Assembly: GCF_900107965.1 (NCBI RefSeq)
Contig: NZ_FNVU01000001.1
Location: forward strand, 806,001-870,000
DNA: 64,000 nucleotides
DNA from: Actinacidiphila yanglinensis
Lineage (GTDB): Bacteria; Actinomycetota; Actinomycetes; Streptomycetales; Streptomycetaceae
Reading direction: 5' to 3'
A model generated the notes under the pieces. It had not been told where the DNA came from and made no database searches. It saw only the letters and a list, made by a program, of their open reading frames with translations. The translations under genes were made by a program, and so were the position numbers. Of this stretch, positions 1-8,104 are shown piece after piece. Numbering within the stretch: the stretch's first letter is position 1; the number at the start of each line of letters is the position of its first letter.

Positions 1-120
1 GACGCGATCGCGTTCGCCGGCGTCTCCAAGTACCCGGCGCGCGTCAAGTGCGCGCTGCTGAGCTGGATGGCGTGGAAGGACGCGACGGCGCAGGCGCTGT
101 CCGAAGGGAAGCCCGCATGA
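1..120 (+). CDS. sufU: SufU Fe-S cluster scaffold, C-terminal end (partial)
   Basis: Only the last 39 codons are in the window; the gene enters from the left edge. The readable tail has the SufU ending around GVSKYPARVKCALLSWMAWK, which includes the last conserved cysteine of the IscU-like scaffold. In actinobacteria SufU acts with the SufS desulfurase and the SufBCD complex in the cytosol. The stop overlaps the next start (ATGA at 117-120), which fits translational coupling inside a suf operon. The identification rests on the tail and on the following DUF59 gene. Confidence 0.85.
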   Translation, partial: DAIAFAGVSKYPARVKCALLSWMAWKDATAQALSEGKPA

Positions 121-464
121 CGAACAACACCGTGCCCAACGGCCTGAGCACCACCCCTGCCTCCGAGGAGGAGGTGCGCGAGGCGCTCTACGACGTCGTC
201 GACCCCGAGCTGGGCATCGACGTGGTGAACCTCGGCCTGATCTACGGCATCCACATCGACGACTCCAACGTCGCCACGCTCGACATGACGCTCACCTCGG
301 CGGCCTGCCCGCTGACCGACGTCATCGAGGAGCAGGCCACCAGCGCGACCGAGGGCATCGTCCGCGAGCTGAAGATCAACTGGGTCTGGATGCCGCCGTG
401 GGGCCCCGACAAGATCACCGATGACGGCCGCGAGCAGCTTCGCGCGCTGGGCTTCAACGTCTGA
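117..464 (+). CDS. DUF59/MIP18-family iron-sulfur cluster assembly factor
   Basis: A 115-residue protein. After a short polar N-terminus (to about residue 18) it is a single DUF59 domain: VREALYDVVDPELGIDVVNLGLIYGI is the family signature, followed by the TLTSAACPLTDVI stretch whose cysteine is the conserved family residue. Relatives at the end of suf operons (SufT-like) help deliver or mature Fe-S clusters. The ATG at 117 is preferred over an upstream in-frame ATG at 48 because it forms the ATGA overlap with sufU and leaves a normal-length domain. A strong hairpin at 495-533 closes the operon. Confidence 0.9.
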   Translation: MTNNTVPNGLSTTPASEEEVREALYDVVDPELGIDVVNLGLIYGIHIDDSNVATLDMTLTSAACPLTDVIEEQATSATEGIVRELKINWVWMPPWGPDKITDDGREQLRALGFNV

Positions 465-769
465 CGGGTTCCCCCCGGACACGCGGTCCCACCGGACGGC
501 CGCCGTACGCACTCGCTGCGTACGGCGGCCGTCGCGTCGTTCCGGCCCGGCGCCCGTGCGGTGGGGCATCGTGCCGGTAGGGCCTCGTTCAGCGCGTCGA
601 CACCGTCACGCATAGTGATGATGATCGTACGAATGTCGCGGCGAATGTCCCGCTGTGTCCCCAAGGTGTAACGGCACGCCGGAGATCGCTGACATTGCCC
701 GTCCTGTGGGTACACGATCAACGCAGGCGCACCGAACGCCTCAGCCGTCGCACAGGAAAGGCCAGGACC
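465..769. other. Intergenic region: suf operon terminator and lipoprotein upstream region
   Basis: A stretch of 305 nt without a convincing gene. It contains the hairpin at 495-533 and then an unremarkable segment leading to the purine-rich ribosome site AGGAAAG at about 753-759, ahead of the lipoprotein start. I see no clear promoter consensus or operator. Short open frames here are GC-driven shadows. Confidence 0.6.
495..533 (+). terminator. Strong intrinsic hairpin after the suf genes
   Basis: A perfect 17-bp inverted repeat (arms 495-511 and 517-533) closes on a 5-nt loop. It starts 31 nt after the DUF59 stop. There is no long T tract, as is usual in streptomycetes. It most likely terminates the suf transcript. 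Confidence 0.8.
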
Positions 770-1480
770 ATGCGCACCACCAGGACCGTCCGCACCGGAA
801 CGCTCGTCGTCATGTTCGCCACCGCAGGGTTCGCCCTGGCGGCGTGCGGGTCCGACGCGAGCGACACCGCCGCTTCCTCCTCTGCCACGTCCTCCTCCGC
901 CGCGTCGTCGTCCCAGCCCGATCCCAGCAGCACCTCGGCGGGCGGTGCCACGGCCGATCCGGCCACCGTCGGCGGGGTGTCCGGCGACTCCGGCAAGTCC
1001 GGGGAGTCCGCCGTGTCGGGCGGGTCCGGCGCGACCGCCTCCGCGGGGACGTCCGTGCCGGCCTGTACCACCGACCAGCTGCGCGCCACCGCCGCCAACT
1101 TCTCCTCGGGCGCGGGCAGCACCGGTTTCCAGATCGTCTTCCAGAACAAGGGCTCCTCGCCGTGCAGCCTCTCGGGCTACCCCGGCGTGTCCTTCGTGAA
1201 GATCCACAACATCCAGCTCGGCAAGGCCGCCGCGCGCACCAGCGACACCCCGGCCACCCGGGTCACCCTGATTCCCAACGCCCACGCGTACGCCGACGTG
1301 CGGACCGTCAACGGCGTCGGCGGGTACTCCGCCGCGCAGTGCGACCTGACCACCGTGCCGACCCTGCGCGTCTACCCGCCGAACCAGAAGGAGTCCACGA
1401 ACATCCCCTGGAACCGGCAGGAGTGCGTCGGCTCGTCGATCCAGAACCTCCAGGTGGGGCCGGTGCACGGCAACAAGTAG
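770..1480 (+). CDS. DUF4232-type secreted lipoprotein
   Basis: A 236-residue protein. A basic N-terminus and hydrophobic stretch end in a lipobox (FALAAC, cysteine near residue 26), so it should be lipidated and anchored outside the membrane. Residues 30-95 are a Ser/Ala/Gly-rich linker. The C-terminal 140 residues read as a DUF4232 domain: CTTDQLRAT start, QIVFQNKGSSPCSLSGYPGVSF, and a C-terminal cysteine pair member in RQECVGSSIQNLQV. Function is unknown. The ATG at 770 was chosen over in-frame 695 because it follows AGGAAAG and gives a clean signal peptide. It stands alone. Confidence 0.85.
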   Translation: MRTTRTVRTGTLVVMFATAGFALAACGSDASDTAASSSATSSSAASSSQPDPSSTSAGGATADPATVGGVSGDSGKSGESAVSGGSGATASAGTSVPACTTDQLRATAANFSSGAGSTGFQIVFQNKGSSPCSLSGYPGVSFVKIHNIQLGKAAARTSDTPATRVTLIPNAHAYADVRTVNGVGGYSAAQCDLTTVPTLRVYPPNQKESTNIPWNRQECVGSSIQNLQVGPVHGNK

Positions 1481-1572
1481 CCGCGGCCCCGGCTGTGTCG
1501 GCTGGGGCAGGAGGTGCGGTCCGACCCCTTGGCGGTGCCCAACGGAGGCTGCTAGCTTCCGGGTTGGGACTT

Positions 1573-1586
1573 TGACAACGTTGCCA
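1573..1586. promoter_or_regulatory. LacI-type operator-like palindrome upstream of the glycosidase
   Basis: TGACAACGTTGCCA is a 14-bp near-palindrome (12 of 14 positions symmetric) centred on AACGTT, the usual core of LacI/GalR-family operators in actinobacteria. It lies 34 nt before the ATG of the secreted glycosidase, a good place for substrate-controlled repression. No LacI-family gene is in the window, so the regulator would be elsewhere. Confidence 0.5.
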
Positions 1587-1619
1587 TCGCGCGCGCGGCG
1601 CGAAAGGGGAGTGGACGCC

Positions 1620-3275
1620 ATGGACTCGGATGCGGCCGCACGGGAATCACGAGGCGTCACCAGACGGGGCATCCTGGGGACCGCCGGAACCGGCGTCGTG
1701 GCGGGCACCCTCGCGGCCGCCGGTCTGGCCGGCCTGGGGGCGACGTCGGCGCATGCCGACGAGCCGTCGCGGGCCGGTATCCCGCAGGGGAACCGTCCCG
1801 GCGGCGGCCGGGTGGGGTACACCATGCCGACCCTGGCGTTCGGCGACGCCGCCACGCAGCAACTGCTGGGCACCGCCTACGAGTCGGCGCTGACCGATCT
1901 GTTCGGGATCAACACCGCCTACGCGGACCCCGGGACGTACGACGCCGCCAAGCTGGTGACGTATCCGAGCGGTTCGTTCGTCCGGGCCGGCGGCGGCTAC
2001 CCGTCACCGCAGCGGTGGACGCGGGACGCAGCGGTCAACGCCTGGAACGCGGCCAGCCTGCTCGGGCCGGTGATCGGCCGCAACACGCTGTGGGCCGTGA
2101 TCGACCGCGGCGACGGCGGCCTGATCGTCCAGCAGGACAACCAGTGGTGGGACCAGGTGATCTGGGTGCTCGGCGCCTGGAACCACTACCTGGTCACCGG
2201 CGACCGGGACTTCCTGGCCGACGCCTACACCACGTCCGTGAACACCCTGACCGCGCGCAGGGCGAAGAACCTCAACGCCGACTTCGGGCTGTTCCAGGGG
2301 CCGTCGTTCATGAACGACGGCATCGCCGGCTACCCGGCGCCGCCGTGGAGCAGCGGCATCAACTCCTCGTTCGTGCTGGACTACCCGCACACCGACGAGT
2401 TGATGTGCCTGTCCACCAACTGCCTCTATTACGGCGCCTACCAGGCGGCCGGGAACATGGCGCAGGCGCTGGGGCACCAGGCGGACGCCGCCGCCCACCG
2501 CGCCGCCGCGAAGAGCGTGCGGGACGCGGTCAACACGCACCTGTGGCGCGAGGACGCGGGGCTCTACGGCTACTTCGTGCACGGCCAGGACACGCTGGCC
2601 GGGCGGCTCGACACCTCCCAGGAGGGCGCGGGCCTGGCGTTCGCGGTGCTGCTGGGCGTGGCCGACGCCGACCGTGCGCGCCGGGTGGTGGCCGCCACCC
2701 ACTGGGAGCCGCACGGCATCGTCAACGTCTGGCCGCACTTCGAGCGGTTCAGCGACGACCAGCCCGGCCGGCACAACGTGTCGGTGTGGCCGATGGTCCA
2801 CTCGATGTTCGGCCACGCGGCGGCGGTCGCCGGGCGGGCGGACCTGTTCGCCCGCGCCGTGCAGGAACTGGCCTCGCTGGTCCGGAGCAGCGACAACAGC
2901 TTCTACGAGCTGTACAACTCGCAGTCCGGCGCGGTGGACGGCGGCTGGCAGACGGGCGGCGACGGCACCGAGTCCCACTTCACCTCGCAGCCCGACCAGG
3001 CGTGGTCGGCGACGGGTTACCTGCGGATGATCCTCTCCGGGCTGTTCGGCGTGGGCTTCACCGAGGAGGGCCTGCGGCTGTCCCCGACGCTGCCGTCCGG
3101 CTGGGGGACGGTGACGCTGGGCGGGCTGGCGTACCGCGATGCCACGCTCGACATCACGCTCACGGGCTCCGGCGGCCGGGTGCGGTCCTGCACGGTGGAC
3201 GGCCGCCGCTCGGCCCCGGTGCTGCCGGCCGCCGCGACCGGCCACCACACGGTGGAAATCGCCCTCGGCGACTGA
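1620..3275 (+). CDS. Tat-exported six-hairpin glycosidase-like enzyme
   Basis: A 551-residue protein. The N-terminus carries a twin-arginine signal (TRRGILG, then a hydrophobic Ala/Gly stretch ending in SAHA), so folded export is expected. The mature part is alternating Trp/Asp/Gly-rich helices of an (alpha/alpha)6 barrel, with WTRDAAVNAWNA, DNQWWDQVIWVLGAWNHY, SMFGHAA and the tail segment SQPDQAWSATGYLRMI. This is the pattern of six-hairpin glycoside hydrolases (MGH1/GH63/GH78-like); exact family and substrate are unclear. ATG at 1620 is 9 nt after AAAGGGGAG; an upstream start at 1572 would overlap the LacI-type operator. Confidence 0.75.
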   Translation: MDSDAAARESRGVTRRGILGTAGTGVVAGTLAAAGLAGLGATSAHADEPSRAGIPQGNRPGGGRVGYTMPTLAFGDAATQQLLGTAYESALTDLFGINTAYADPGTYDAAKLVTYPSGSFVRAGGGYPSPQRWTRDAAVNAWNAASLLGPVIGRNTLWAVIDRGDGGLIVQQDNQWWDQVIWVLGAWNHYLVTGDRDFLADAYTTSVNTLTARRAKNLNADFGLFQGPSFMNDGIAGYPAPPWSSGINSSFVLDYPHTDELMCLSTNCLYYGAYQAAGNMAQALGHQADAAAHRAAAKSVRDAVNTHLWREDAGLYGYFVHGQDTLAGRLDTSQEGAGLAFAVLLGVADADRARRVVAATHWEPHGIVNVWPHFERFSDDQPGRHNVSVWPMVHSMFGHAAAVAGRADLFARAVQELASLVRSSDNSFYELYNSQSGAVDGGWQTGGDGTESHFTSQPDQAWSATGYLRMILSGLFGVGFTEEGLRLSPTLPSGWGTVTLGGLAYRDATLDITLTGSGGRVRSCTVDGRRSAPVLPAAATGHHTVEIALGD

Positions 3276-3478
3276 GAGTTCCTTCCTGGCGGCCGGCGGC
3301 CCCTCGGTGGCCGATGGTCCGCCGAGGTGGCCGACGGTCCGTGGAGGCGGCCGGCGGCCGCCCCCTCCGCTCCCGCGCACCGGGTGCTTCGAGCCCCGGT
3401 GCGCGGCGAACCCCGGCGAACGGCGCGCAGCGCAGTGTCCTTCGAGCCGCGGTGCGGCTCCCGATGGGTGGAGGTGGC

Positions 3479-4867
3479 ATGGGTACTCCTCGTGACAGCA
3501 GCAAGCAGGCGGGCCGGCGGCGGTGGGCGTTACTGCCCGCCGCCGCCGCCGCCGTCGCCGCCGCCGCGACGGCGGCGGTGTTCCTCGCCCCGGCCGCGGT
3601 CGCCGGCACACCGGCGAAGGCGACGCCGAAGGCCACCGCGACCGCGGAGGCCGGCGTCAAGGCGTCACCGGCGGCCGGCGGCAAGGCGGCGCCCCGGGCC
3701 TCGGCCGCGGCGACGGGCGCCGGGCTCGACTACGTGGGGATGGGCAGCTCCTTCGCCGCGGGCCCGGGCATCCCCCCGGCCCAGACCGGCACCGGGGCCG
3801 CGGCGTGCGCGCGGTCGGCGGTCAACTACGCGAGCCTCGTGGCCGAGGACATCGGCGCGAACCTCAGCGACGCCTCGTGCAGCGGCGCGACGACGGCGAA
3901 CGTACTCACCACCGGCCAGTCCGGGCAGCCGCCGCAGATCGACGCGGTCACCAGCGCCACCCAGCTCGTCACCGTCACCATCGGCGGCAACGACGTCGAC
4001 TACCTGGGCAGCATCGACTCCTACTCCTGCCAGACCAGCGGGGGCTCCAACTGCGGGAGCGTGGACCAGGCGTCGATCAACCAGACGTTCGGCGTGCTGG
4101 CCGGCCGGATCGAGGACGTGGTGAACGCCGTGCACGCCACCGCCCCCCAGGCACGGGTGCTACTGGTCAACTACTTCACCATCCTGCCGGATTCCGGCGT
4201 CTGCACCGGAGTGCCGCTCACCGCCGACCAGTCGGCCTTCGAGCACAGCATCGCCTCCCGGCTGGCCGCCGCGACCGCCACCGCCGCGACCGCGACAGGT
4301 GCGACGCTGGTCGACCTGGCCGCGGCCAGCCACGGCCACGACGCGTGCGCCGCCGTCCCGTGGGTGGAGACGTACACGCCGGCCGCCGGCCGGTCGCAGT
4401 ACCACCCGAACGAGGCCGGGATGCGGGGCGCCGCCACGCTGGTGGAGTCCGCGCTCGCCGCCGCAGGTCAGACCCGCACCGGCCCGGTCACCTCCGGCAT
4501 CCCCGGCAAATGCGTGGACGTCGAGAACTCCGGTACCACGAACGGCACCCACGTCCAGCTCTACGGCTGCGACGGCACCGGTGCCCAGAACTGGACGGTG
4601 GTGCCGGGCGCGGGCGGCACGCTGCGCGCCCTGGGCGGCTGCATGGACGTGAGCGCGAGCGGCACGGCCAACGGCACGCTGGTGCAGTGGTGGCAGTGCA
4701 ACGGCAGCGGGGCGCAGCGCTGGCTGGCCGGGCCGAACGGCTCCCTGGTCAACCCGGAGTCCGGGCGCTGCCTGGACGACCCGAACAGCTCGACGGCGGA
4801 CTGGACCCAGTTGCGGATCTGGGACTGCAACGGCACGGCCGCGCAGAACTGGACGCTGCCGAGCTGA
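3479..4867 (+). CDS. Secreted SGNH/GDSL esterase with C-terminal ricin-type lectin domain
   Basis: A 462-residue protein. A Sec-type signal (RRRW, then an Ala/Val-rich core ending near AVAG) is followed by an Ala/Lys/Pro linker to about residue 78. The SGNH hydrolase domain follows: block I GMGSSFAAGPG (nucleophile Ser near residue 91), block III TIGGNDVDYL, and the catalytic His in QYHPNEAG. From about residue 335 to the end come three beta-trefoil repeats with QNW/QRW/QNW motifs, a ricin-B-type carbohydrate-binding module. It probably deacylates lipids or acylated polysaccharide outside the cell. ATG 3479 follows GGAGG; an in-frame ATG at 3464 is less well placed. Confidence 0.88.
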   Translation: MGTPRDSSKQAGRRRWALLPAAAAAVAAAATAAVFLAPAAVAGTPAKATPKATATAEAGVKASPAAGGKAAPRASAAATGAGLDYVGMGSSFAAGPGIPPAQTGTGAAACARSAVNYASLVAEDIGANLSDASCSGATTANVLTTGQSGQPPQIDAVTSATQLVTVTIGGNDVDYLGSIDSYSCQTSGGSNCGSVDQASINQTFGVLAGRIEDVVNAVHATAPQARVLLVNYFTILPDSGVCTGVPLTADQSAFEHSIASRLAAATATAATATGATLVDLAAASHGHDACAAVPWVETYTPAAGRSQYHPNEAGMRGAATLVESALAAAGQTRTGPVTSGIPGKCVDVENSGTTNGTHVQLYGCDGTGAQNWTVVPGAGGTLRALGGCMDVSASGTANGTLVQWWQCNGSGAQRWLAGPNGSLVNPESGRCLDDPNSSTADWTQLRIWDCNGTAAQNWTLPS

Positions 4868-4879
4868 CCGGCGCTTCTC

Positions 4880-4907
4880 GACGGCGGCCGCCCGGCCGGC
4901 CGCCGTC
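4880..4907. terminator. Bidirectional hairpin between convergent genes
   Basis: An 11-bp perfect inverted repeat (arms 4880-4890 and 4897-4907, 6-nt loop) lies 13 nt after the esterase stop and before the stop of the minus-strand phosphatase. It could terminate both transcripts. Confidence 0.65.
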
Positions 4908-4937
4908 GGGCCCACGAAGCCCGGCAGCGTGGTGAGT

Positions 4938-5657
4938 TCAGGCCCCCGGGGCGGGTCCTGCGCCGGGCCCGCCGGGGGGAACGGCGGAGGCGGGGTACGA
5001 CAGGACGAGCCGGCCGGCCGCGTGTCCGGCCCGGACGCACCGCAGATCGGCGACGCGGTCGAGCCCTGCCGCGGCGGCCGCGGCGTACGGACCGACCACC
5101 ACGGTGCGGGCGCCGGACGCCCGCGCGGCGAGCAGGCCCGCCTCGGCGTCCTCGAAGACGAGCGTCCGGCCGGCCGCGGTGCCGAGCCGTGCCGCGGCCG
5201 TCAGATAGCCCTCCGGGTGCGGCTTCCCGGCGGACACGTCGTCGGCGCAGACCACGACGGGCGGCATCGGCAACCCGGCCGCGCCCATCCTCGCCGCCGT
5301 GAGGTCCCGCCCGGCGGAGGTCACCAGCGCCCAGCGGTCCTCCGGCAGCGAGGCCAGCAACTCGGCCGCGCCGGGCACCGCGACGATCCCCTCGGTGTCG
5401 ACGACCTCCCGCGCCACCAGGCGCCGTGCCTCGGCGCCGGTGTCGACGCCGGGCGGTGCGAAGGCCGCCACCGTCTCCTCGGTGCGGCGCCCGTGCGAGA
5501 CCGCGAGGATCCGTTCGGCGTCCAGGTGGTGCCGGTCGGCGAACGCGCGCCAGGTGCGTTCGACGACCGCGGTCGAGTCGACGAGGGTGCCGTCCATGTC
5601 GAACAGCACCGCCGCGACGGCGACGGTGGTCGGCGCGGAGATCGCGGTCATCTTCAT
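4938..5657 (-). CDS. HAD-superfamily sugar-phosphate phosphatase
   Basis: A 239-residue HAD hydrolase with all four motifs: motif I FDMDGTLVDST near residue 19, motif II VTSAG, motif III lysine in AGKPHPEGYL, and motif IV VFEDAEAG. The helical cap between motifs I and II puts it with beta-phosphoglucomutase or sugar-phosphatase-like enzymes; DGTLVDST fits phosphatases acting on small sugar phosphates. It lies 36 nt downstream of the GT4 glycosyltransferase in the reductase-GT-phosphatase operon, so it may remove the phosphate from a glycosyl or cyclitol phosphate product, as in validamycin-type pathways. An ATG at 5651 has better ribosome-site spacing and may be the real start. Confidence 0.8.
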   Translation of the reverse strand: MKMTAISAPTTVAVAAVLFDMDGTLVDSTAVVERTWRAFADRHHLDAERILAVSHGRRTEETVAAFAPPGVDTGAEARRLVAREVVDTEGIVAVPGAAELLASLPEDRWALVTSAGRDLTAARMGAAGLPMPPVVVCADDVSAGKPHPEGYLTAAARLGTAAGRTLVFEDAEAGLLAARASGARTVVVGPYAAAAAAGLDRVADLRCVRAGHAAGRLVLSYPASAVPPGGPGAGPAPGA

Positions 5658-5693
5658 CCCCCAAGCAGTGGCCGGAGATCCGCACGGCGACCG

Positions 5694-6971
5694 TCACGGT
5701 GTCCGGTGGATCACCTTCAGGTAGTCCGCGGCGAACCGCCGCATCGTGTAGCGCTCCAGCGCCCCGGCCCTGGCACGATCACCCAACTCCCGGCACAGCA
5801 CCGGGTCGTCGAGCAGCCGGGTGATCGCGGCCCGCACGCCCGCGAGGTCGGCCGGGTCGACGAGCAGGCCGTTGTGACCGTCCGTGACCTGGAGCCGCAG
5901 ACCGCCCACGTCGGCGGCGACCACCGGGCGGCCCTTGATCATCGCCTCGGTCACGGTGAGCCCGAAGCCCTCCTGCAGGCTCTTCTGGAGGACCACGTCG
6001 GCCCTGCGTTGCAGGGCGTTCACCACGAGCGCGTTGCGTTCCGGGTCCGTGAGCGAGATGTTCACCAGGTGCACCCGCGCGCGGTCCTCGTCCGGCAGCC
6101 CGCCGAGGACCGCGTCCACCTCGGCGAGGACGGCGAGCCCCTCGGGGTCGTCGGGGATCTCCGCCGGCTCGGTGCCCGCGAGTACGACGTGCACGTCCTT
6201 GGGCAGGCCGACCACGCAACGCACCACCCCGGGCATGTCCTTGAGCGGGTCCCAGCGTGACACCTGGAGCACGACGCGCGCGCCGGCGGGCAGTGGCGCG
6301 TCCTGCCGGACCGTCACGCCGGCCGAGGCGCGGCCGGTGGTGAGGCCGGTGGTGAGGCCGATCCCGGCGAGCACCGCGGCCACCTCGTCCGCGGTGAGCT
6401 CGCGGTTCTTCGTGGCCGCCGGGTCGACCGCGGGCGGGACGACGAACAGTTCGCGGGCGCCGGGCGGGGCGAACCCGGGCATCGTGGTCACGACGGCGTC
6501 CACCGCGGCGAGTTCGGGCGCGAACGCCCGCCACACCGCGCCGGGCCCGCGCTCGGGCGCGATCTCGGCCCCGATGTGGCAGTGCCAGACCACCCGCGCG
6601 CCCGCGGCCTTGACCGCCGGGGCGAGTCCGAGCGTCTGCGGGTCGTGCAGGACCACCACATCGCCCGCCGACAGCCGACGGGCGAACCACTCGCCCTGCG
6701 GCGCGAGCGTCGCGCGGTAGGTCCGCACCATCGCCGGGTCGGCGAGCCGCGCAGGGTCGGCCTGTCCGTGCAGCAGGTTGTGGAGGTACTTCGTCACCGC
6801 GTAGAAATCGGCGTTCCCGCCGATCACCGCCCAGCCCGCGGGCTGGTGGCGCAGCAGGCCGCGCAGGAGCTCGGAGACCCCGCCGCCGGTCGCCGTCGCG
6901 TTGACGTGGACGACCAGCGGTTTCCCGCTGCCCGGGTCGATCTCCCAGACCGGTGTGAGGGTCGCCGTCAC
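5694..6971 (-). CDS. GT4 glycosyltransferase, trehalose-synthase (TreT)-like
   Basis: About 425 residues. The N-terminal half has VHVNATATGGGVSELL, FYAVTKYLHNLLHG and VVLHDPQTLGL, which are hallmarks of TreT-type retaining GT4 enzymes that join a nucleotide sugar to a free sugar. The C-terminal half has the GT4 donor-site pattern KSLQEGFGLTVTEAMIKGRPVVAADVGG, with the EGFGLTVTE acidic motif. The GTG at 6971 overlaps the TGA of the upstream reductase; a second GTG at 6974 is equally possible. Next to a sugar phosphate cyclase, it could build a pseudo-disaccharide rather than trehalose. That role is inferred; the family call is firm. Confidence 0.82.
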   Translation of the reverse strand: MTATLTPVWEIDPGSGKPLVVHVNATATGGGVSELLRGLLRHQPAGWAVIGGNADFYAVTKYLHNLLHGQADPARLADPAMVRTYRATLAPQGEWFARRLSAGDVVVLHDPQTLGLAPAVKAAGARVVWHCHIGAEIAPERGPGAVWRAFAPELAAVDAVVTTMPGFAPPGARELFVVPPAVDPAATKNRELTADEVAAVLAGIGLTTGLTTGRASAGVTVRQDAPLPAGARVVLQVSRWDPLKDMPGVVRCVVGLPKDVHVVLAGTEPAEIPDDPEGLAVLAEVDAVLGGLPDEDRARVHLVNISLTDPERNALVVNALQRRADVVLQKSLQEGFGLTVTEAMIKGRPVVAADVGGLRLQVTDGHNGLLVDPADLAGVRAAITRLLDDPVLCRELGDRARAGALERYTMRRFAADYLKVIHRTP

Positions 6972-7885
6972 CACGCCGTGCCTCCGCTGCTGAGCAGGTG
7001 CTCGCCGGCGGCCAGTACGTCCGCGGCGGCCAGGCCGTCCAACTCCTTGATGTGCTCGGCTCGTTCGCTGTGCAGGCAGGCGTTGCGCGGGCGGCAGGCG
7101 TAGGCGCCCTCGGTGCGGGGCACGGGACGCACCAGCGTGGGGTCGGCGCCGCACGCCTCGGCCAGATGGCGCGCCCAGGCCGCCCGGCTGAGCCGGCGGG
7201 GGCCGCCGAGGTGCAGCACTCCGGTGTGCGGGGAGTCCAGGAGCGCCGCGGACCACGCCGCGACGTCGTCGACCAGTACCGGGGTGTTCCAGTGGTCGTC
7301 CGGCACCGGAACGGGCCGGCCGGCCCGCAGGTGCTGGAGGCTGGTGGTGAAGAAGTTCGGGCGTAGGCCGGCCGGGTCCCATCCGAAGACCAGGCTCACC
7401 CGCAGCGTCAACGCAGCTCCGGTGGCGTCCAGTTCCTTCTCCGCGGCCAGCTTCGCGCGGCCGTAGGCGTTGGCCGGGTCCGGGGGCTCCGACTCGCCGT
7501 TGCTGTCCTTGCTGTCCTTGCGGCCGCCGAACACGTTGTCGGTGGAGACAAGCAGCACCCGCCGGCCGCCGAGCGCGGCGGCGAGGTGGGCGGCGCCGCC
7601 GGCGTGCGCGGCGGCGGCCCGCTCGGGGTGGGCCTCGCACCAGGTGACGTCGGAGGGGCCGTGCACCACGACCGCCGCGTCCGGCTCGACCTCGTCGACC
7701 AGCGCGCGCACCCGCGCCGGGTCACCGATGTCGACCGGTGCCCAGTGCAGGCCCTGCGACTCCGGGGTCACCGGCGGGCGGCGTGAACTCAGCGTCGGGT
7801 CATGGCCGTCGGCCCGCAGCCGGCGGCCGATGTGCGCGGCGAGATAGCCCGCGCCCACCACCAGTACCCGTGAACGGTCGCCCAT
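6968..7885 (-). CDS. RmlD-like NAD(P)-dependent sugar reductase (extended SDR)
   Basis: A 305-residue protein. The N-terminal Rossmann motif is the relaxed VLVVGAGYLAAHIGRRL; later come VHGPSDVTWCEAHPE, LLVSTDNVFGG and the YGRAKLAAEKE catalytic Tyr/Lys pair (near residue 146). This is the RmlD substrate-binding and dTDP-4-keto-sugar reductase pattern. It probably reduces a keto-sugar or keto-cyclitol. It is first in the minus-strand operon; ATG 7885 follows GGGGAGGG and the stop overlaps the GT start. It is divergent from the kinase at 8105, so the two operons may share control. Confidence 0.78.
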   Translation of the reverse strand: MGDRSRVLVVGAGYLAAHIGRRLRADGHDPTLSSRRPPVTPESQGLHWAPVDIGDPARVRALVDEVEPDAAVVVHGPSDVTWCEAHPERAAAAHAGGAAHLAAALGGRRVLLVSTDNVFGGRKDSKDSNGESEPPDPANAYGRAKLAAEKELDATGAALTLRVSLVFGWDPAGLRPNFFTTSLQHLRAGRPVPVPDDHWNTPVLVDDVAAWSAALLDSPHTGVLHLGGPRRLSRAAWARHLAEACGADPTLVRPVPRTEGAYACRPRNACLHSERAEHIKELDGLAAADVLAAGEHLLSSGGTAW

Positions 7886-8104
7886 CGGTGCCCTCCCCGG
7901 CGAAGCGTGGTGACGTCGTGACGTGGTGTGACGGTACGCAGCTGTTTGCCACCCTAGCCGGAGCCCGCCGGGGAAAGGCGGTGCGGCGGACCGGGAAACC
8001 GCGCCGGAGTCAACCCCCGCCGGAACACGTACGAGTGACCGCCGGCCGGTAGCGTGCGCCGGGTTCGCCCATCCTGCTCGACCGACGACGGGAGGTGTCC
8101 GCGA
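7886..8104. promoter_or_regulatory. Divergent promoter region of the left cluster arm
   Basis: A 219-nt region between the reductase and kinase operons. The left part has three TGACG elements (7911, 7919 and 7929) at 8- and 10-nt spacing, which could be a regulator-binding array. The right part has GGAGG (8091-8095), 9 nt ahead of the kinase GTG. No firm -35/-10 pair can be assigned. Confidence 0.35.

Noticed and set aside
242..1873. A 543-codon open frame on the minus strand and many similar long antisense frames
   Set aside because: The translations are Arg/Pro/Gly/Ala-rich with no domain pattern and lie over convincing plus-strand genes. High GC at third positions leaves such shadows.
2015..3478. 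Continuation of the esterase frame upstream of 3479
   Set aside because: The long frame overlaps the glycosidase in another frame and has shadow composition; the signal peptide and ribosome site place the start at 3479.
3276..3478. Near-tandem GGTGGCCGA/GGTCCG repeats between the glycosidase and esterase
   Set aside because: Only two short imperfect units are seen, with no symmetry or link to a promoter; likely GC-rich drift.
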